26,868 nucleotides of DNA from assembly GCA_946482655.1 (NCBI GenBank), contig CAMLSA010000040.1:1-26868 (forward strand). Reading direction: 5' to 3'. The position numbers were made by a program, and so were the translations under genes. Origin of the DNA: an uncultured Sphingomonas sp. (GTDB lineage: Bacteria; Pseudomonadota; Alphaproteobacteria; Sphingomonadales; Sphingomonadaceae). Below are positions 16,576 to 26,144 of this stretch, in pieces (within the stretch, counting starts at the first letter, position 1; every line of letters starts with the position of its first letter). The notes below the pieces were generated by a model. That model was not told the origin of the DNA. It saw only the letters and a list, made by a program, of their open reading frames with translations, and searched no databases.

Positions 16576-17964
16576 TCATTCAACCTCGTCCTCGCGGGGA
16601 TCGACCAAGCCGAGGGTCTTGAGCTTGCGGTGGAGAGCCGACCGTTCCATACCGATGAAGGACGCGGTCTTCGAGATATTTCCCGAAAAGCGCCTTATCT
16701 GGACGCGCAAATATTCGCGCTCGAAGGTTTCGCGCGCCTCGCGCAACGGCGTGCCCATGATCGAACGCGCCGCTTCGCCCGGCGCGAGCTTCGCCTGGTC
16801 GCTCAACACCTCGGGTGGCAGCATGTCCAGCTCGATCCGCCCGATCCGGTCGCCGGGCGCGAGGATGAGCGTCCGCTCGACGATATTGCGCAGCTGTCGC
16901 ACATTGCCCGGCCAGTCATAGGTCTGAAGAGCACCCACCGCGTCCTCGGTCACCGTCGGCGTGGGAACGCGGCGCTCGGAAGCGAAGCGAGCGAGGAAAT
17001 GCTCGACCAGCGCAGGGATATCCTCGCGCCGCTCGTTGAGCGCCGGTATATTCACGGGGACAACGTTGAGCCGGTAATAGAGATCCTCCCGGAACCGCCC
17101 CGCCTCTATCTCGTCGGGCAAGTTGCGTGCGGTCGCCGAGACGACGCGGACATCGACCTTGACGATACGCCGGCCACCGATCCGATTGAACGCCTGCTCG
17201 GTCAGCACCCGCAAGATCTTCGCCTGAGTGGTGAGCGGCATGTCGGCGATCTCGTCGAGGAACAGCGTACCGCCATGCGCCTGCTCGAGCAGTCCCGGAC
17301 GGAGCAGCTCGCCATTCTCCTCTACCCCGAACAACTCCTCCTCGACCCGCTCGGGCTCCATCCGCGCCGCGCTGACGACGATGAAGGGCGCCTTCGCCCG
17401 GTTGCTCCACAGGTGGAGCAGCCGCGCCGCGACCTCCTTGCCCACACCCGCGGGGCCACTGATCAGTACCCGGCTGCCCGTCGCGGCGACACGCTTGAGC
17501 GTGGCGCGGATCGCGTTGATCGCGCCCGAACTGCCGGTCAGCTCCTCCTCCTGCCCGATCTGAGCCTTGAGCGTCGCATTCTCACGGCGCAACCGATCGG
17601 TTTCGGTCGCACGCCCCACCAGCAACAGGAGGTGCTCGGCCTCGAACGGCTTCTCGATAAAATCGGTCGCGCCGCGTCGGATCGCCGCGACTGCGGTATC
17701 CAAATTGCCGTGGCCCGATATCATCAGCACCGGCAGGCTCGGATCGCGCCGCTTGATCTCGTCGAGCAGGTCGAGACCGTCGAGCTGGGAGCCCTGCAGC
17801 CAGACATCCAGCAACACCAGCGAAGGCCGCCGTTCGTCGAGCGCGGCGAGCGCCGCGTCGCTGTCGGCCGCGGTCCGGGCGGCATAGCCCTCGTCCTCGA
17901 GGACGCCAGCGACCAGGTCACGGATGTCAGCCTCATCGTCGACGATCAAAATTTCCAGGGCCAT
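16576..17964 (-). CDS. ntrX: Response regulator NtrX
   Basis: The protein has 462 residues. The receiver domain has the phosphoacceptor Asp53 (LVLLDVW) and Lys105 (EKPF). The AAA+ domain has Walker A at 170-177 (GPAGVGKE), Walker B at about 233-238 (TLFLDE) and an arginine-finger region ([14 protein letters not shown]). The C-terminal Fis-type helix-turn-helix is at about 430-455 (GNISKTASFIGMERSALHRK). The sigma54-contact loop GAFTGA is missing: residues 211-224 read LFGVEENGELLRPG. NtrX is the partner of NtrY and acts in nitrogen, redox and envelope control in alphaproteobacteria. It starts 3 bases after the ntrY stop. Confidence 0.96.
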   Translation of the reverse strand: MALEILIVDDEADIRDLVAGVLEDEGYAARTAADSDAALAALDERRPSLVLLDVWLQGSQLDGLDLLDEIKRRDPSLPVLMISGHGNLDTAVAAIRRGATDFIEKPFEAEHLLLLVGRATETDRLRRENATLKAQIGQEEELTGSSGAINAIRATLKRVAATGSRVLISGPAGVGKEVAARLLHLWSNRAKAPFIVVSAARMEPERVEEELFGVEENGELLRPGLLEQAHGGTLFLDEIADMPLTTQAKILRVLTEQAFNRIGGRRIVKVDVRVVSATARNLPDEIEAGRFREDLYYRLNVVPVNIPALNERREDIPALVEHFLARFASERRVPTPTVTEDAVGALQTYDWPGNVRQLRNIVERTLILAPGDRIGRIELDMLPPEVLSDQAKLAPGEAARSIMGTPLREARETFEREYLRVQIRRFSGNISKTASFIGMERSALHRKLKTLGLVDPREDEVE

Positions 17965-17967
17965 GCC

Positions 17968-20226
17968 TCAACCAGTTCCACTTCTTGTGAGTTCGGGAAT
18001 CTTCACGTCCTCGGCCGCCGCCTGTCCGCCATAGCCATCGGCGGTGCCCAGGCTGCTAAGCGCTTCGAGATCGAAATCGATCTCGACCAGAGTGCCGCCG
18101 CCGGGACGGTCGCGCAGCGCCAGCGTGCCGAAATGGTCCTCGACGATCTTGCGGACGATCGCGAGGCCAAGCCCGGTGCCGCGCTTTCGCGTCGTCATAT
18201 AGGGTTCGGTCAGACGATCGCGTTCCGTGGGCAACCCCGGCCCGTTGTCGGCGAGGACGATGCGCAGGCGGCCGCCCTCGACCCGGATCGTCATGGCGAT
18301 CACGCCGGGAGCATGCTGTTTGGGATTTTCGTCGATCGCTTCGACGGCATTCTTGACGAGGTTGGTCAAAGCCTGGCCGAGCTGACGGCGATCGCACACC
18401 ATGACCGGCGCAAGCCCTTCGCTGTCGAGGCTGAAGCTGATCGCCGGGTGCGCGACTTCGTGCAGGAACAGCGCCTGCCGAGCGATGTCGACGATCGCTT
18501 CCTCGCGGAAAGCGGGCTTCGGCATGCGCGCGAAGGACGAGAATTCGTCGACGATCCGCCGCATATCCCCGACCTGGCGGATTATCGTCGCGGTGAGCCG
18601 CTCGAACACGCCGCCATCGGATGAAATCTCCTTGGCGTAGCGGCGCTGGAGCCGTTCGGCGGCGAGCTGGATCGGGGTCAGCGGATTCTTGATCTCATGC
18701 GCAATTCGGCGAGCGACATCGGCCCAGGCGGCGCGGCGCTGATCGGCAAGACGCTGGGTGATGTCGTCGAAGGTCAGCACCTGGGCGCCTTCGGCCGCGA
18801 CATGGCGCACGGCCAAGGTGCGCGGCTCGCCGTCGACGACGATCTGCACCACCACTTCGCGATCGCCGCTGTCGAGCACCCGGTCGAGCTCCGGCGCAAC
18901 CTCGGCCAGGGCCATGCCCTCGACCGGTCGATCCAGATTGAGCAGCGCCTGTGCGGAGGGATTGACCAGGGTGATACGGCGATTCCCGTCCACCGAAATG
19001 ATGCCTGCCGTCACGCCCGACAGCACCGCCTCAATGAAGGCGCTGCGACTTTCGAGCTGGCTGTTGGCGGCAACGAGCGCGCCGGTCTGTTCCCCCAGCT
19101 TGCGCGTCATTCGGTTGAACGCACTGCCGAGCGTGCCTATCTCGTCCGGTGTCGGAGCGCTGTGCACACGGGCGCTCAGATCACCCGCCGCCACCCGCCG
19201 GGCCGCCGCGACCAGCTCATTGACCGGCCGCACCAGCCTGTCCGCGACCGTCATCGCCACCCAGATCGCAATCCCGAGAATCAGCAGCGAAATGATCATC
19301 AGCAGGATGTTGAAGCGGAGCTGGAGCGCGCGGGCGCGCTCAACCGTCGCGACATAGTCGCCCAGCGCCGAACGCGAGCGCGCCGCCTGTGCGAGCACGT
19401 CGCGGTCCGACTGGCGGGAGATGTAGAGATAGGTCTTGCTCGCCGCGTCGAGCAGAATAGTGCCCTCGATGCGGTCCCCCGCCTCGGCGGTTATCCTCGG
19501 CTGACCGTCCTTGAGGAAGGGAAGCGTGGCCGGGGGCAATCGCTTGTCAAGCGGCCGCTCGTCAAGGTTGGCCAGCGCGATGAGCTGGGGCGAACCGTTT
19601 CGATCGATGACTATGATGGCCGACTCGGACAGTCCGCGATAGACGATCTGACGCGCATATAAGGGGGCGAAACGCGGGTCATCGATCGTCATGGCGCTCA
19701 ATATGCGGCGCAGATCGCCGGACATTGCGTCGATATCGCCGAGCAGGCGCTCCTTACTTTCCTTGACATAGGCTTGCGCGACCCGTTCCGAACTTCGCAG
19801 CACGACCCGCGCCTTGTCCGAGAACCAGAACTGGGTGCCGAGCTGGAACAGAAGGGACGCGAAGATCACGACGAGCAGGGTCGGCACTGTCGCGATGAGC
19901 GAGAAGAAGGCGACGAGGCGGACATGCAGCCGGGCCTTGCCGCCGAGCTCCGACCGAGCGGCGCGATGCTGCGCCACCCGCCGTGCCGCCAGCACCATCA
20001 AGGTCATGAAGGCGACCAGATTGGCACCAAGCAGCAGCGCCGCCACGGTCGGAGAAATCGGTGTCTCGGGCGTGCCCTCCTCGGTGACGATCCGATAGCT
20101 GGCAATGACGATCAGCAGCGTCGCGAACGGCACCGCGATTTCAAGCAGCGGGATCACGCGGCGCGGCCGCCACATCGTCGCCATACGCCGACGCAAACGC
20201 TTATATGCGATACCCAAAGCCGCCAT
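17968..20226 (-). CDS. ntrY: Membrane sensor histidine kinase NtrY
   Basis: From the start chosen at 20226 the protein has 752 residues; in-frame starts at 20298, 20184 and 20175 are also possible, and none has a strong ribosome-binding site. Three N-terminal membrane helices and a periplasmic sensor segment are followed by a fourth helix (FNILLMIISLLILGIAIWVA). A HAMP domain (RPVNELVAAARRVAAGDLSA), a PAS domain and the kinase core complete it. The core has an H-box (RRIAHEIKNPLTPIQLAAER), an N-box (LVKNAVEA) and ATP-lid motifs (DNGPGL, GTGLGLAI). NtrY phosphorylates NtrX. The gene lies about 160 bases after ntrC, so it may have its own promoter within 20227-20384. Confidence 0.94.
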   Translation of the reverse strand: MAALGIAYKRLRRRMATMWRPRRVIPLLEIAVPFATLLIVIASYRIVTEEGTPETPISPTVAALLLGANLVAFMTLMVLAARRVAQHRAARSELGGKARLHVRLVAFFSLIATVPTLLVVIFASLLFQLGTQFWFSDKARVVLRSSERVAQAYVKESKERLLGDIDAMSGDLRRILSAMTIDDPRFAPLYARQIVYRGLSESAIIVIDRNGSPQLIALANLDERPLDKRLPPATLPFLKDGQPRITAEAGDRIEGTILLDAASKTYLYISRQSDRDVLAQAARSRSALGDYVATVERARALQLRFNILLMIISLLILGIAIWVAMTVADRLVRPVNELVAAARRVAAGDLSARVHSAPTPDEIGTLGSAFNRMTRKLGEQTGALVAANSQLESRSAFIEAVLSGVTAGIISVDGNRRITLVNPSAQALLNLDRPVEGMALAEVAPELDRVLDSGDREVVVQIVVDGEPRTLAVRHVAAEGAQVLTFDDITQRLADQRRAAWADVARRIAHEIKNPLTPIQLAAERLQRRYAKEISSDGGVFERLTATIIRQVGDMRRIVDEFSSFARMPKPAFREEAIVDIARQALFLHEVAHPAISFSLDSEGLAPVMVCDRRQLGQALTNLVKNAVEAIDENPKQHAPGVIAMTIRVEGGRLRIVLADNGPGLPTERDRLTEPYMTTRKRGTGLGLAIVRKIVEDHFGTLALRDRPGGGTLVEIDFDLEALSSLGTADGYGGQAAAEDVKIPELTRSGTG

Positions 20227-20384
20227 CGTGGCCGGATTACCACAAGGGCGTGCTTTCTGGAACACAGTTAAACCGGATTGGGCGCTCCCCAGCGTCACTC
20301 CGGCGGAGGCCGAGCCGCTACCGAGCAGCGCACCTCCCCTGCAACATGGCGACCACGGCCTCGGCCGCGGCGCTGGCCGACAAA

Positions 20385-21842
20385 TCAGTCCCCGCGTCGC
20401 GCCGCGCCGGCATCGATCGATAGGTCGGTCAGCTTCTTGCGCAAGGTATTGCGGTTGATCCCCAGCAGCCGGGCCGCGCGCAGTTGATTGCCTTTCGAGG
20501 CGGCCATGCTCAGTTCAAGCAAGGGCCGTTCGACCTCGGCCAGCACGCGATCATAAAGGCCGTCGGGGGGCAGATCGCGGCCGAAGGTGGCGAAATAGCG
20601 CGCGAGATGTTCTTCGATCGCATCAGCGAGCCCGCCGCCATTCCCATTCGGCATCGGGGCGTTTTCGGCCATCGTCGGCTGCTGGAACTGCTGCTCGACG
20701 ATCGCCGCGGTGATCACGTCCTCGCGGCTCAGCACCGCAAGGCGGCGCATCAGATTTTCTAGCTCGCGGACGTTGCCGGGCCAGCCATATTGCGTCAGCC
20801 GGGTGACCGCACCGGAATCAAGCGTCTTGCGCGGCAATCCGTCGGCGGCGGCCCGTTCCAGGAAATACCGCGCCAGCTCTCCGATATCCTCACCGCGCTG
20901 ACGCAATGCCGGCAGGCGGATCGGGACAACGTTGAGTCGGTAGTAGAGATCCTCGCGGAAGCCGCCCTCACCGATCAGCCGCGGAAGATCCTTGTGCGTC
21001 GCGGCGATAATGCGGACGTCGGCACGGATCGAGCGCGTCCCGCCGACGGTAGTGAACTCGCCCGCTTGGAGAACCCGCAGCAGCCGCGTCTGGGCTTCCA
21101 TCGGCATGTCGCCGATCTCATCGAGGAACAGCGTTCCGCCCTGCGCCTGCTCGAACCGTCCGGCGGTGCGCGCCTGAGCGCCGGTGAAGGCGCCGCGCTC
21201 GTGCCCGAACAGCTCGGATTCGATCAGTTCGCGCGGGATCGCCGCCATGTTAATCGCCACGAAGGGAGCGGCGGCGCGCGGACCAAAATCGTGGATCGCG
21301 CGGGCAACCAGCTCCTTGCCGGTGCCCGACTCGCCCAGCACCAGCACCGTCAGATCGTTGGCGACGACCCGTGCGATGGTGCGATACACCTCCTGCATCG
21401 GCGGCGAGCGGCCGATCAGCGGCAGATCCTCCGCATTTTCCGGATCGTTCGCGGCGCTCGCCGTGGAGGCGCGCGTGGCGAGCGCATCAGCGACCGCGCG
21501 GGTCAGTTCGCCCAGATCGAAAGGTTTGGGGAGATAATCGAAGGCACCCTGTTCGGTCGCTCGCAGGGCGGTCGTGAAGGTGTTCTGGGCCGAAAGCACG
21601 ATTATGGGAAGGCCCGGGTTCTTGGCGAGCACCTCGGGAATGATGTCGAGACCATTGCCGTCCGGGAGGATGACGTCGGTCACCAGCACCTGCGGATCGA
21701 AGCTCGCGAACAGCCGCCGCTGCTCGGCCACGGAAGCCGCGGTCTCGACCACATAACCCGCACGGCGCAGCGCCTCGCGCACAACCGTACGGATGGCACC
21801 GTCGTCGTCGACGACAAGTATCCTCCCCCCCAGGGTCGTCAC
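20385..21842 (-). CDS. ntrC: Nitrogen regulation response regulator NtrC
   Basis: The protein has 485 residues. The receiver domain has Asp56 ([13 protein letters not shown]). The sigma54-activator AAA+ domain has Walker A at 170-177 (GESGTGKE), an intact GAFTGA loop at 217-222 and Walker B ([12 protein letters not shown]). A Fis-type helix-turn-helix lies at the end ([20 protein letters not shown]). NtrC phosphorylated by NtrB switches on sigma54 promoters for nitrogen assimilation. The start is a GTG that overlaps the ntrB stop (GTGA), so the pair is translationally coupled. The intact sigma54 loop contrasts with NtrX in the same cluster. Confidence 0.97.
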   Translation of the reverse strand: MTTLGGRILVVDDDGAIRTVVREALRRAGYVVETAASVAEQRRLFASFDPQVLVTDVILPDGNGLDIIPEVLAKNPGLPIIVLSAQNTFTTALRATEQGAFDYLPKPFDLGELTRAVADALATRASTASAANDPENAEDLPLIGRSPPMQEVYRTIARVVANDLTVLVLGESGTGKELVARAIHDFGPRAAAPFVAINMAAIPRELIESELFGHERGAFTGAQARTAGRFEQAQGGTLFLDEIGDMPMEAQTRLLRVLQAGEFTTVGGTRSIRADVRIIAATHKDLPRLIGEGGFREDLYYRLNVVPIRLPALRQRGEDIGELARYFLERAAADGLPRKTLDSGAVTRLTQYGWPGNVRELENLMRRLAVLSREDVITAAIVEQQFQQPTMAENAPMPNGNGGGLADAIEEHLARYFATFGRDLPPDGLYDRVLAEVERPLLELSMAASKGNQLRAARLLGINRNTLRKKLTDLSIDAGAARRGD

Positions 21843-22960
21843 GCCGTCACCTGTGCGCGCGGCAGGAGCAGGCGGAACACGGTCTTCGCCGGGGTGCCCT
21901 CGCGGGCATATTCGACGATGCCGCCCTGATCGGACACCAGCTTTTCGACCAGGGCGAGGCCGAGGCCGCTGCCGGTCCGCTTGGTGGTCACGAACGGGTC
22001 GAACAGATGGCCTTCAATATCGGGCAGCGCCCCTGGGCCCTCATCGATCACACAGAGCTCGATCGGTAGCGGCTGGCGCGCGTCGCCTTCCGATCGGCGC
22101 ATCGAGACGCCGTGGCGGTAGGCGGTGGTCAGAGTGATCGTACCGGGCTGGTCGCCCATCGCCTCGGCGGCGTTCTTGAGGAGATTGATCAGGATCTGGA
22201 CGAGCGAATCGCGGTGCCCAAGCACGGCCGGTAGCGAGGGATCATAGACCTCGCAGATCGTGCGGCCATGCGCGAAACCCTTGAGTGCGACTTCGCGTGC
22301 ATGACCGAGGATCGCATGGATATTTTGCGGAGTCATCTCGATCGGGCGGGTATCGGTGAAACCCTGCATCCGATCGATCAGAGCCGCCACGCGATCGACT
22401 TCCTCGCGAATCAGCCGGGTCAGCGCGCGCGACTCGTCGTCGCAGGTGGTTTCGAGAAGCTGGGCGGCGGCGCGCACCGCGGAGAGCGGATTCTTCACCT
22501 CATGCGCGAGCATCGCCGCTGCCGCGACCGCCGTGCGGGTACCTCCCTCGCGATCGATCGACCGGGCGCCCAGCGCGCTGCGAGCATGACCGTGGATCGA
22601 CACGGCGCGCCAGCCAAACCGATCGGGCAGTGGCGCCACCATCAGATCGACCCGCATCCGGCGGCGGCCCGACAGGGTGATCTCGACATCATAGGCGGCG
22701 AAGGGCGCATCGCTCGGCATTGTCGTCAGCGGATGGCCGATCGCGTTGAAGATACCGCGACCGATGATTTGGTTCCGGCTGAGGTTGAACAGCGATTCGC
22801 AGGCGGCGTTGATCTCGATCACTTCGCCATCGGGATCGATCACCAGCACGGCGGTCGCCATCACCGCCATGATCTCGGCCGCCGTCGGGGTCTCCGGCGG
22901 CCGATCGGCCGCGGGAGTCCGCCGGGCGAACCGGATCAGGCCGCTGCCCGAGAGAGCCAT
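21839..22960 (-). CDS. ntrB: Nitrogen regulation sensor kinase NtrB
   Basis: I place the start at 22960 ([14 protein letters not shown]), giving 373 residues; the frame is open to 23065, but the extension reads through dusB. There is no membrane segment, as expected for cytosolic NtrB. A PAS domain spans about 27-130. The H-box histidine is residue 153 ([13 protein letters not shown]), the N-box is near 259-263 (NLLKN), and the ATP-lid motifs are DEGPG and [15 protein letters not shown] (GlnB) normally controls its kinase/phosphatase balance. The start overlaps the dusB end by 25 bases, which is the usual dusB-ntrB arrangement in alphaproteobacteria and suggests coupled translation. Confidence 0.96.
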   Translation of the reverse strand: MALSGSGLIRFARRTPAADRPPETPTAAEIMAVMATAVLVIDPDGEVIEINAACESLFNLSRNQIIGRGIFNAIGHPLTTMPSDAPFAAYDVEITLSGRRRMRVDLMVAPLPDRFGWRAVSIHGHARSALGARSIDREGGTRTAVAAAAMLAHEVKNPLSAVRAAAQLLETTCDDESRALTRLIREEVDRVAALIDRMQGFTDTRPIEMTPQNIHAILGHAREVALKGFAHGRTICEVYDPSLPAVLGHRDSLVQILINLLKNAAEAMGDQPGTITLTTAYRHGVSMRRSEGDARQPLPIELCVIDEGPGALPDIEGHLFDPFVTTKRTGSGLGLALVEKLVSDQGGIVEYAREGTPAKTVFRLLLPRAQVTA

Positions 22961-23946
22961 GGCGCATAAAATTCGCGGAGCATACCGAGCACCGCGCCGG
23001 CATCGGACTGCTGGTTCACCTTGTTGCGGAACTCCGCCGAGCCGGGCAGTCCCTTGGTGTACCAACCGATATGCTTGCGGGCCATATTGACCCCAACCTC
23101 ATTCCCATAAAGTTCAAGTATATCATTATAATGACCTGTAATGATGTGATATTGTTCTTCTAGAGAGGGGTCGGGGCGCTGTTCGCCCGTCCGCAGGAAA
23201 TGCATCACCTGCGACAGCAGCCATGGCCGGCCATAGGCGCCGCGGCCGATCATCAGCCCGTCGGCGCCCGACTGGTCGAGCGCGGCGACGGCGTCTTCGA
23301 TCGAACAGATATCGCCATTGACGATGACGGGGATCGATACCGCGTCCTTGACCCGGCGAATGAACGCCCAGTCGGCCGATCCCTTGTACATCTGGCAGCG
23401 GGTACGGCCATGGACGGTGATCATCCTGACCCCCACGTCCTCGGCGATCCGCGCGAGCTCAGGCGCGTTGAGGCTGTCATGATCCCAGCCCATGCGCATT
23501 TTGAGCGTGACGGGCACATCGACCGCGGCCACCGTCGCCTTGACGATCGCCACCGCCAGATCGGGGGTGCGCATGAGCGCCGAACCGGCATCACCGTTGA
23601 CCACCTTGCGGACCGGGCAGCCCATGTTGATGTCGATGATTGCGGCGCCCCGGTCCTGGCTCAGCTTCGCGGCCTCGCCCATTTCGTAAGCGGTGCAGCC
23701 GACGAGCTGCATCGAGACCGGCTCCTCGGCCGGATCCCACAGCGCCTTCTGGATCGACTGGCGGGTCTCGCGGATCGCCGCCTGGCTGGCGATCATCTCG
23801 GTGACGTTGAGCCCCGAGCCATGGCGCCGAACCACCTTGCGGAACGGCAGGTCGCTCACACCGGTCATCGGCGCGAGAATCACGGGCGTTTCGATCCGGA
23901 CCGGACCGATGTCGATGGGGCGTAATCTCGGGGTCATCAGAGCCAT
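22936..23946 (-). CDS. dusB: tRNA-dihydrouridine synthase DusB (NifR3)
   Basis: The 336-residue FMN-dependent enzyme has the TIM-barrel start [20 protein letters not shown], the catalytic Cys110 in [10 protein letters not shown], the FMN-phosphate region ([15 protein letters not shown]) and the RNA-binding [11 protein letters not shown]. The C-terminal helical domain ends in [18 protein letters not shown]. It reduces uridine to dihydrouridine in the tRNA D-loop. It is the first gene of the ntr cluster and is divergent from ispDF with 76 bases between starts. A 60-base stretch near its end (around 23101-23160) has only about 28% GC, although the protein sequence there is ordinary. Confidence 0.96.
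   Translation of the reverse strand: MALMTPRLRPIDIGPVRIETPVILAPMTGVSDLPFRKVVRRHGSGLNVTEMIASQAAIRETRQSIQKALWDPAEEPVSMQLVGCTAYEMGEAAKLSQDRGAAIIDINMGCPVRKVVNGDAGSALMRTPDLAVAIVKATVAAVDVPVTLKMRMGWDHDSLNAPELARIAEDVGVRMITVHGRTRCQMYKGSADWAFIRRVKDAVSIPVIVNGDICSIEDAVAALDQSGADGLMIGRGAYGRPWLLSQVMHFLRTGEQRPDPSLEEQYHIITGHYNDILELYGNEVGVNMARKHIGWYTKGLPGSAEFRNKVNQQSDAGAVLGMLREFYAPWLSRAAA
23098..23166. other. Low-GC island inside dusB
   Basis: Positions 23101-23160 contain 17 G or C in 60 bases (28%), counted by hand, in a gene that is otherwise about two thirds GC. The frame is intact and encodes [20 protein letters not shown]. Nearly every codon is the AT-ending synonym (for example ATT, ACA, GGT, TAT, AAT, ATA, CTT), unlike the rest of the gene. 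Confidence 0.8.
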
Positions 23947-24022
23947 ATTGCCTGAAAAAGCGGCACACCCCTAGCTGCAAACCGGCTGGCGGGCAAGCAC
24001 AGCCTCGGCTAAGGCCGGCGCG

Positions 24023-25168
24023 ATGCAGGGGAAAGCTCGCACAGCCGCTCTGATCGTCGCCGCCGGACAAGGCGCGCGCGCGGGTGGCGACGTGCCGAAG
24101 CAATATAGGGTGGTCGGGGGCAAAGCGGTACTGGCTCACGCGATCGACGCACTCCTGAGCCATCCGGAAGTGGATGTGGTTCAGGTCGTGATCGGCCCTG
24201 AGCAACGCGCTTTATATGAACAGGCGATCGGCGATCGTGCCCTGCCCGCTCCCGTCCTTGGCGGCGCCTTGCGTCGGGATTCGGTGATCGCGGGGCTGGA
24301 GGCGATCGATGCTGAAATCGTTCTGATCCATGACGCCGCCCGCCCCTTCCTTCCTTCGGCCGTGATCGACCGGCTGCTCGCCGCGCTCGGCAAGCACGAT
24401 GGTGCGGTGCCCGCGCTGCCCGTGGCGGACACGCTGGCGCGCGGCGACGGCCTGCTCGGAGATGCGGTGCCGCGCGAGGGTCTCCAGCGGATACAGACGC
24501 CGCAGGCCTTCCCACGCGACGCCATCCTCGCCGCGCATCGCGCCTGGGATCCCCTGCGCGAGGCAACCGATGACGCCCAGGTCGCTCGGGCATACGGGCT
24601 TGGCATCGCGATCGTCGAGGGCGACACGGCGCTCGAAAAGCTCACCTTCGCGGCGGATTTCGCCGCCGCCGAGAGGAAGATGATGATCAGCCGCAGCGCC
24701 CAAGGGTTCGACGTCCATGCTTTCGGCGAAGGCGACTCGGTCCAGCTCGGCGGAATCAGGATCGGCCATGACAGGTCGCTGGCCGGACATAGCGATGCCG
24801 ATGTCGCGATCCATGCGCTGGTCGACGCGCTGCTCGGGACGATCGCGGCCGGTGACATCGGCAGCCATTTCCCGCCCGGCGACCCGCAATGGCGGGGCGC
24901 CGCATCCGAGATATTCCTCGCCAGGGCGCGCGATCTGGTCGCGGAAGCGGGCGGGATCGTCGATCATGTCGACCTGACGATCATCTGCGAAGCGCCCAAG
25001 GTGGGTCCGCATCGCGACGCGATCCGCGCCCGCATCGCCGACATGCTCGGGCTCGCGATCGGGCAGGTCAGCGTCAAGGCCACCACCACCGAACGGCTGG
25101 GGTTCACCGGTCGGCGCGAGGGGATCGCCGCCCAGGCCATTGCAACCGTGCGCGTGCCCCGCATATAG
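24023..25168 (+). CDS. ispDF: Bifunctional IspD/IspF enzyme of the MEP isoprenoid pathway
   Basis: This 381-residue fusion starts with the IspD cytidylyltransferase (about 1-225), with the CTP-binding motif [26 protein letters not shown] and the later QTPQAF. IspF, 2-C-methyl-D-erythritol-2,4-cyclodiphosphate synthase, spans about 226-381, with the zinc ligands Asp230, His232 and His256 ([20 protein letters not shown]) and [14 protein letters not shown] near the end. The two steps are non-consecutive because IspE acts between them. Such fusions are standard in alphaproteobacteria. The gene is divergent from dusB and is followed after about 16 bases by the CinA-type gene, which it probably shares a transcript with. 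Confidence 0.97.
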   Translation: MQGKARTAALIVAAGQGARAGGDVPKQYRVVGGKAVLAHAIDALLSHPEVDVVQVVIGPEQRALYEQAIGDRALPAPVLGGALRRDSVIAGLEAIDAEIVLIHDAARPFLPSAVIDRLLAALGKHDGAVPALPVADTLARGDGLLGDAVPREGLQRIQTPQAFPRDAILAAHRAWDPLREATDDAQVARAYGLGIAIVEGDTALEKLTFAADFAAAERKMMISRSAQGFDVHAFGEGDSVQLGGIRIGHDRSLAGHSDADVAIHALVDALLGTIAAGDIGSHFPPGDPQWRGAASEIFLARARDLVAEAGGIVDHVDLTIICEAPKVGPHRDAIRARIADMLGLAIGQVSVKATTTERLGFTGRREGIAAQAIATVRVPRI

Positions 25169-25184
25169 GAGTCAGGACATCGTC

Positions 25185-25721
25185 GTGCCCCAGCATCAAG
25201 ATACCATCCTCCCCGCTGTGCTGATCGAAGCCGCGCGGCGGGTGATCGACGCCAATCGCGACGCCGGGCGCAAGATCGCCGTCGCGGAAAGCTGCACCGG
25301 CGGCCTCGTGGCCGCCGCGCTCACCGAGATCCCAGGTTCGTCGGATGTGCTCGGATCGTCGTTTGTCACCTATTCCAACGAGGCGAAGATCTCGATTCTG
25401 GGCGTCTCGATCGAGCTGATCGAGACCTTCGGAGCGGTATCGATCGCCGTCGCCTGGGCTATGGCACGCGGTGCGCTGGAGCGAAGCGGCGCCGACACGG
25501 CGGTGGCGATCACCGGCGTCGCCGGGCCCGGCGGCGGAAGCGACAAGAAGCCGGTCGGGACGGTGGTGTTCGGACGCGCCCGCAAGGGCGGCGACAGTGA
25601 GGACATCGCTGCCGACAAGCGCCACTTCGGCGATCTCGGCCGCGGCGGCGTGCGGCTTCAGGCCGCGCTGTGCGCGCTCGAACTGCTTATGCCCGGGGCG
25701 GCCTTGGCGGAGGACGCGTAA
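25185..25721 (+). CDS. cinA: CinA C-terminal domain protein (nicotinamide-nucleotide amidase type)
   Basis: I place the start at the GTG at 25185, which has AGGA about 7 bases upstream. It gives 178 residues; the longer frame starts inside ispDF. The protein is the stand-alone CinA C-terminal domain (PncC), with [23 protein letters not shown] at the start, then VTYSNEAK and [20 protein letters not shown]. The family deamidates nicotinamide mononucleotide to recycle NAD breakdown products. The N-terminal MoaB-like domain of full CinA is absent, which is common in alphaproteobacteria. Its last 64 bases overlap the end of the convergent coq10 gene. Confidence 0.92.
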   Translation: MPQHQDTILPAVLIEAARRVIDANRDAGRKIAVAESCTGGLVAAALTEIPGSSDVLGSSFVTYSNEAKISILGVSIELIETFGAVSIAVAWAMARGALERSGADTAVAITGVAGPGGGSDKKPVGTVVFGRARKGGDSEDIAADKRHFGDLGRGGVRLQAALCALELLMPGAALAEDA

Positions 25722-26143
25722 AGCTTCGCCGCGCGCTCCTCGAAGGCGCCGATCATCATCCTCAATGCGCGATCGAACACCTGGCCCGCGACCATCTCGA
25801 ACAGGCGCGACCTGAACTCGAACTCGATCGAGAAATCGACCAGCGTGCCGCCCTGGCCGTTGCCTGCGAATCTCCAGTCGTTGCGGAGATATTTGAGCGG
25901 CCCCTCAAGATAATCGACATGAATGCTCGCCGGCCGCGCCTTCGTCACCTTCGACGTGAACTTCTCGCGCAGCGCCTTGAACCCGACCATAAGGTCGGCG
26001 ACCATCTCGGTGTCGCTGTTCGAGCGGATCCGCACCGCGGAGACCCAAGGCAGGAACTCGTCATAGGATGCGACATCGGCGACCAGATCGAACATCTGCT
26101 CGGGCGTGTAGGGCAGCGATCTCGTCTCGTGATGGCGTGGCAT
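25658..26143 (-). CDS. coq10: Coq10/RatA-type START-domain protein, ubiquinone-binding
   Basis: The 161-residue frame starts at 26143 ([20 protein letters not shown]) and has the family start of this polyketide-cyclase/START fold. Landmark segments are [33 protein letters not shown] and [20 protein letters not shown]. The alphaproteobacterial and mitochondrial Coq10 proteins bind ubiquinone and help deliver it to the respiratory chain; the E. coli homologue is RatA. It starts one base after the lipA stop, so they form one operon. The tail overlaps the convergent cinA by 64 bases. The longer open frame to 26221 only reads into lipA. Confidence 0.92.
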   Translation of the reverse strand: MPRHHETRSLPYTPEQMFDLVADVASYDEFLPWVSAVRIRSNSDTEMVADLMVGFKALREKFTSKVTKARPASIHVDYLEGPLKYLRNDWRFAGNGQGGTLVDFSIEFEFRSRLFEMVAGQVFDRALRMMIGAFEERAAKLYASSAKAAPGISSSSAHSAA

Positions 26144-26144
26144 G

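Noticed and set aside
16558..18624. Plus-strand frame of 688 codons opposite ntrX and ntrY
   Set aside because: Arg/Asp/His/Gln-rich shadow of two well-supported kinase and regulator genes, with no domain of its own.
21839..22960. NtrB ATP-lid motif DEGPG instead of DNGPG
   Set aside because: DEGPG is common in histidine kinases and all other catalytic motifs are intact, so no defect is implied.
23098..23166. Low-GC island as an insertion sequence or intein remnant
   Set aside because: The frame and protein length are normal, and there are no flanking repeats or target duplications that I can see.
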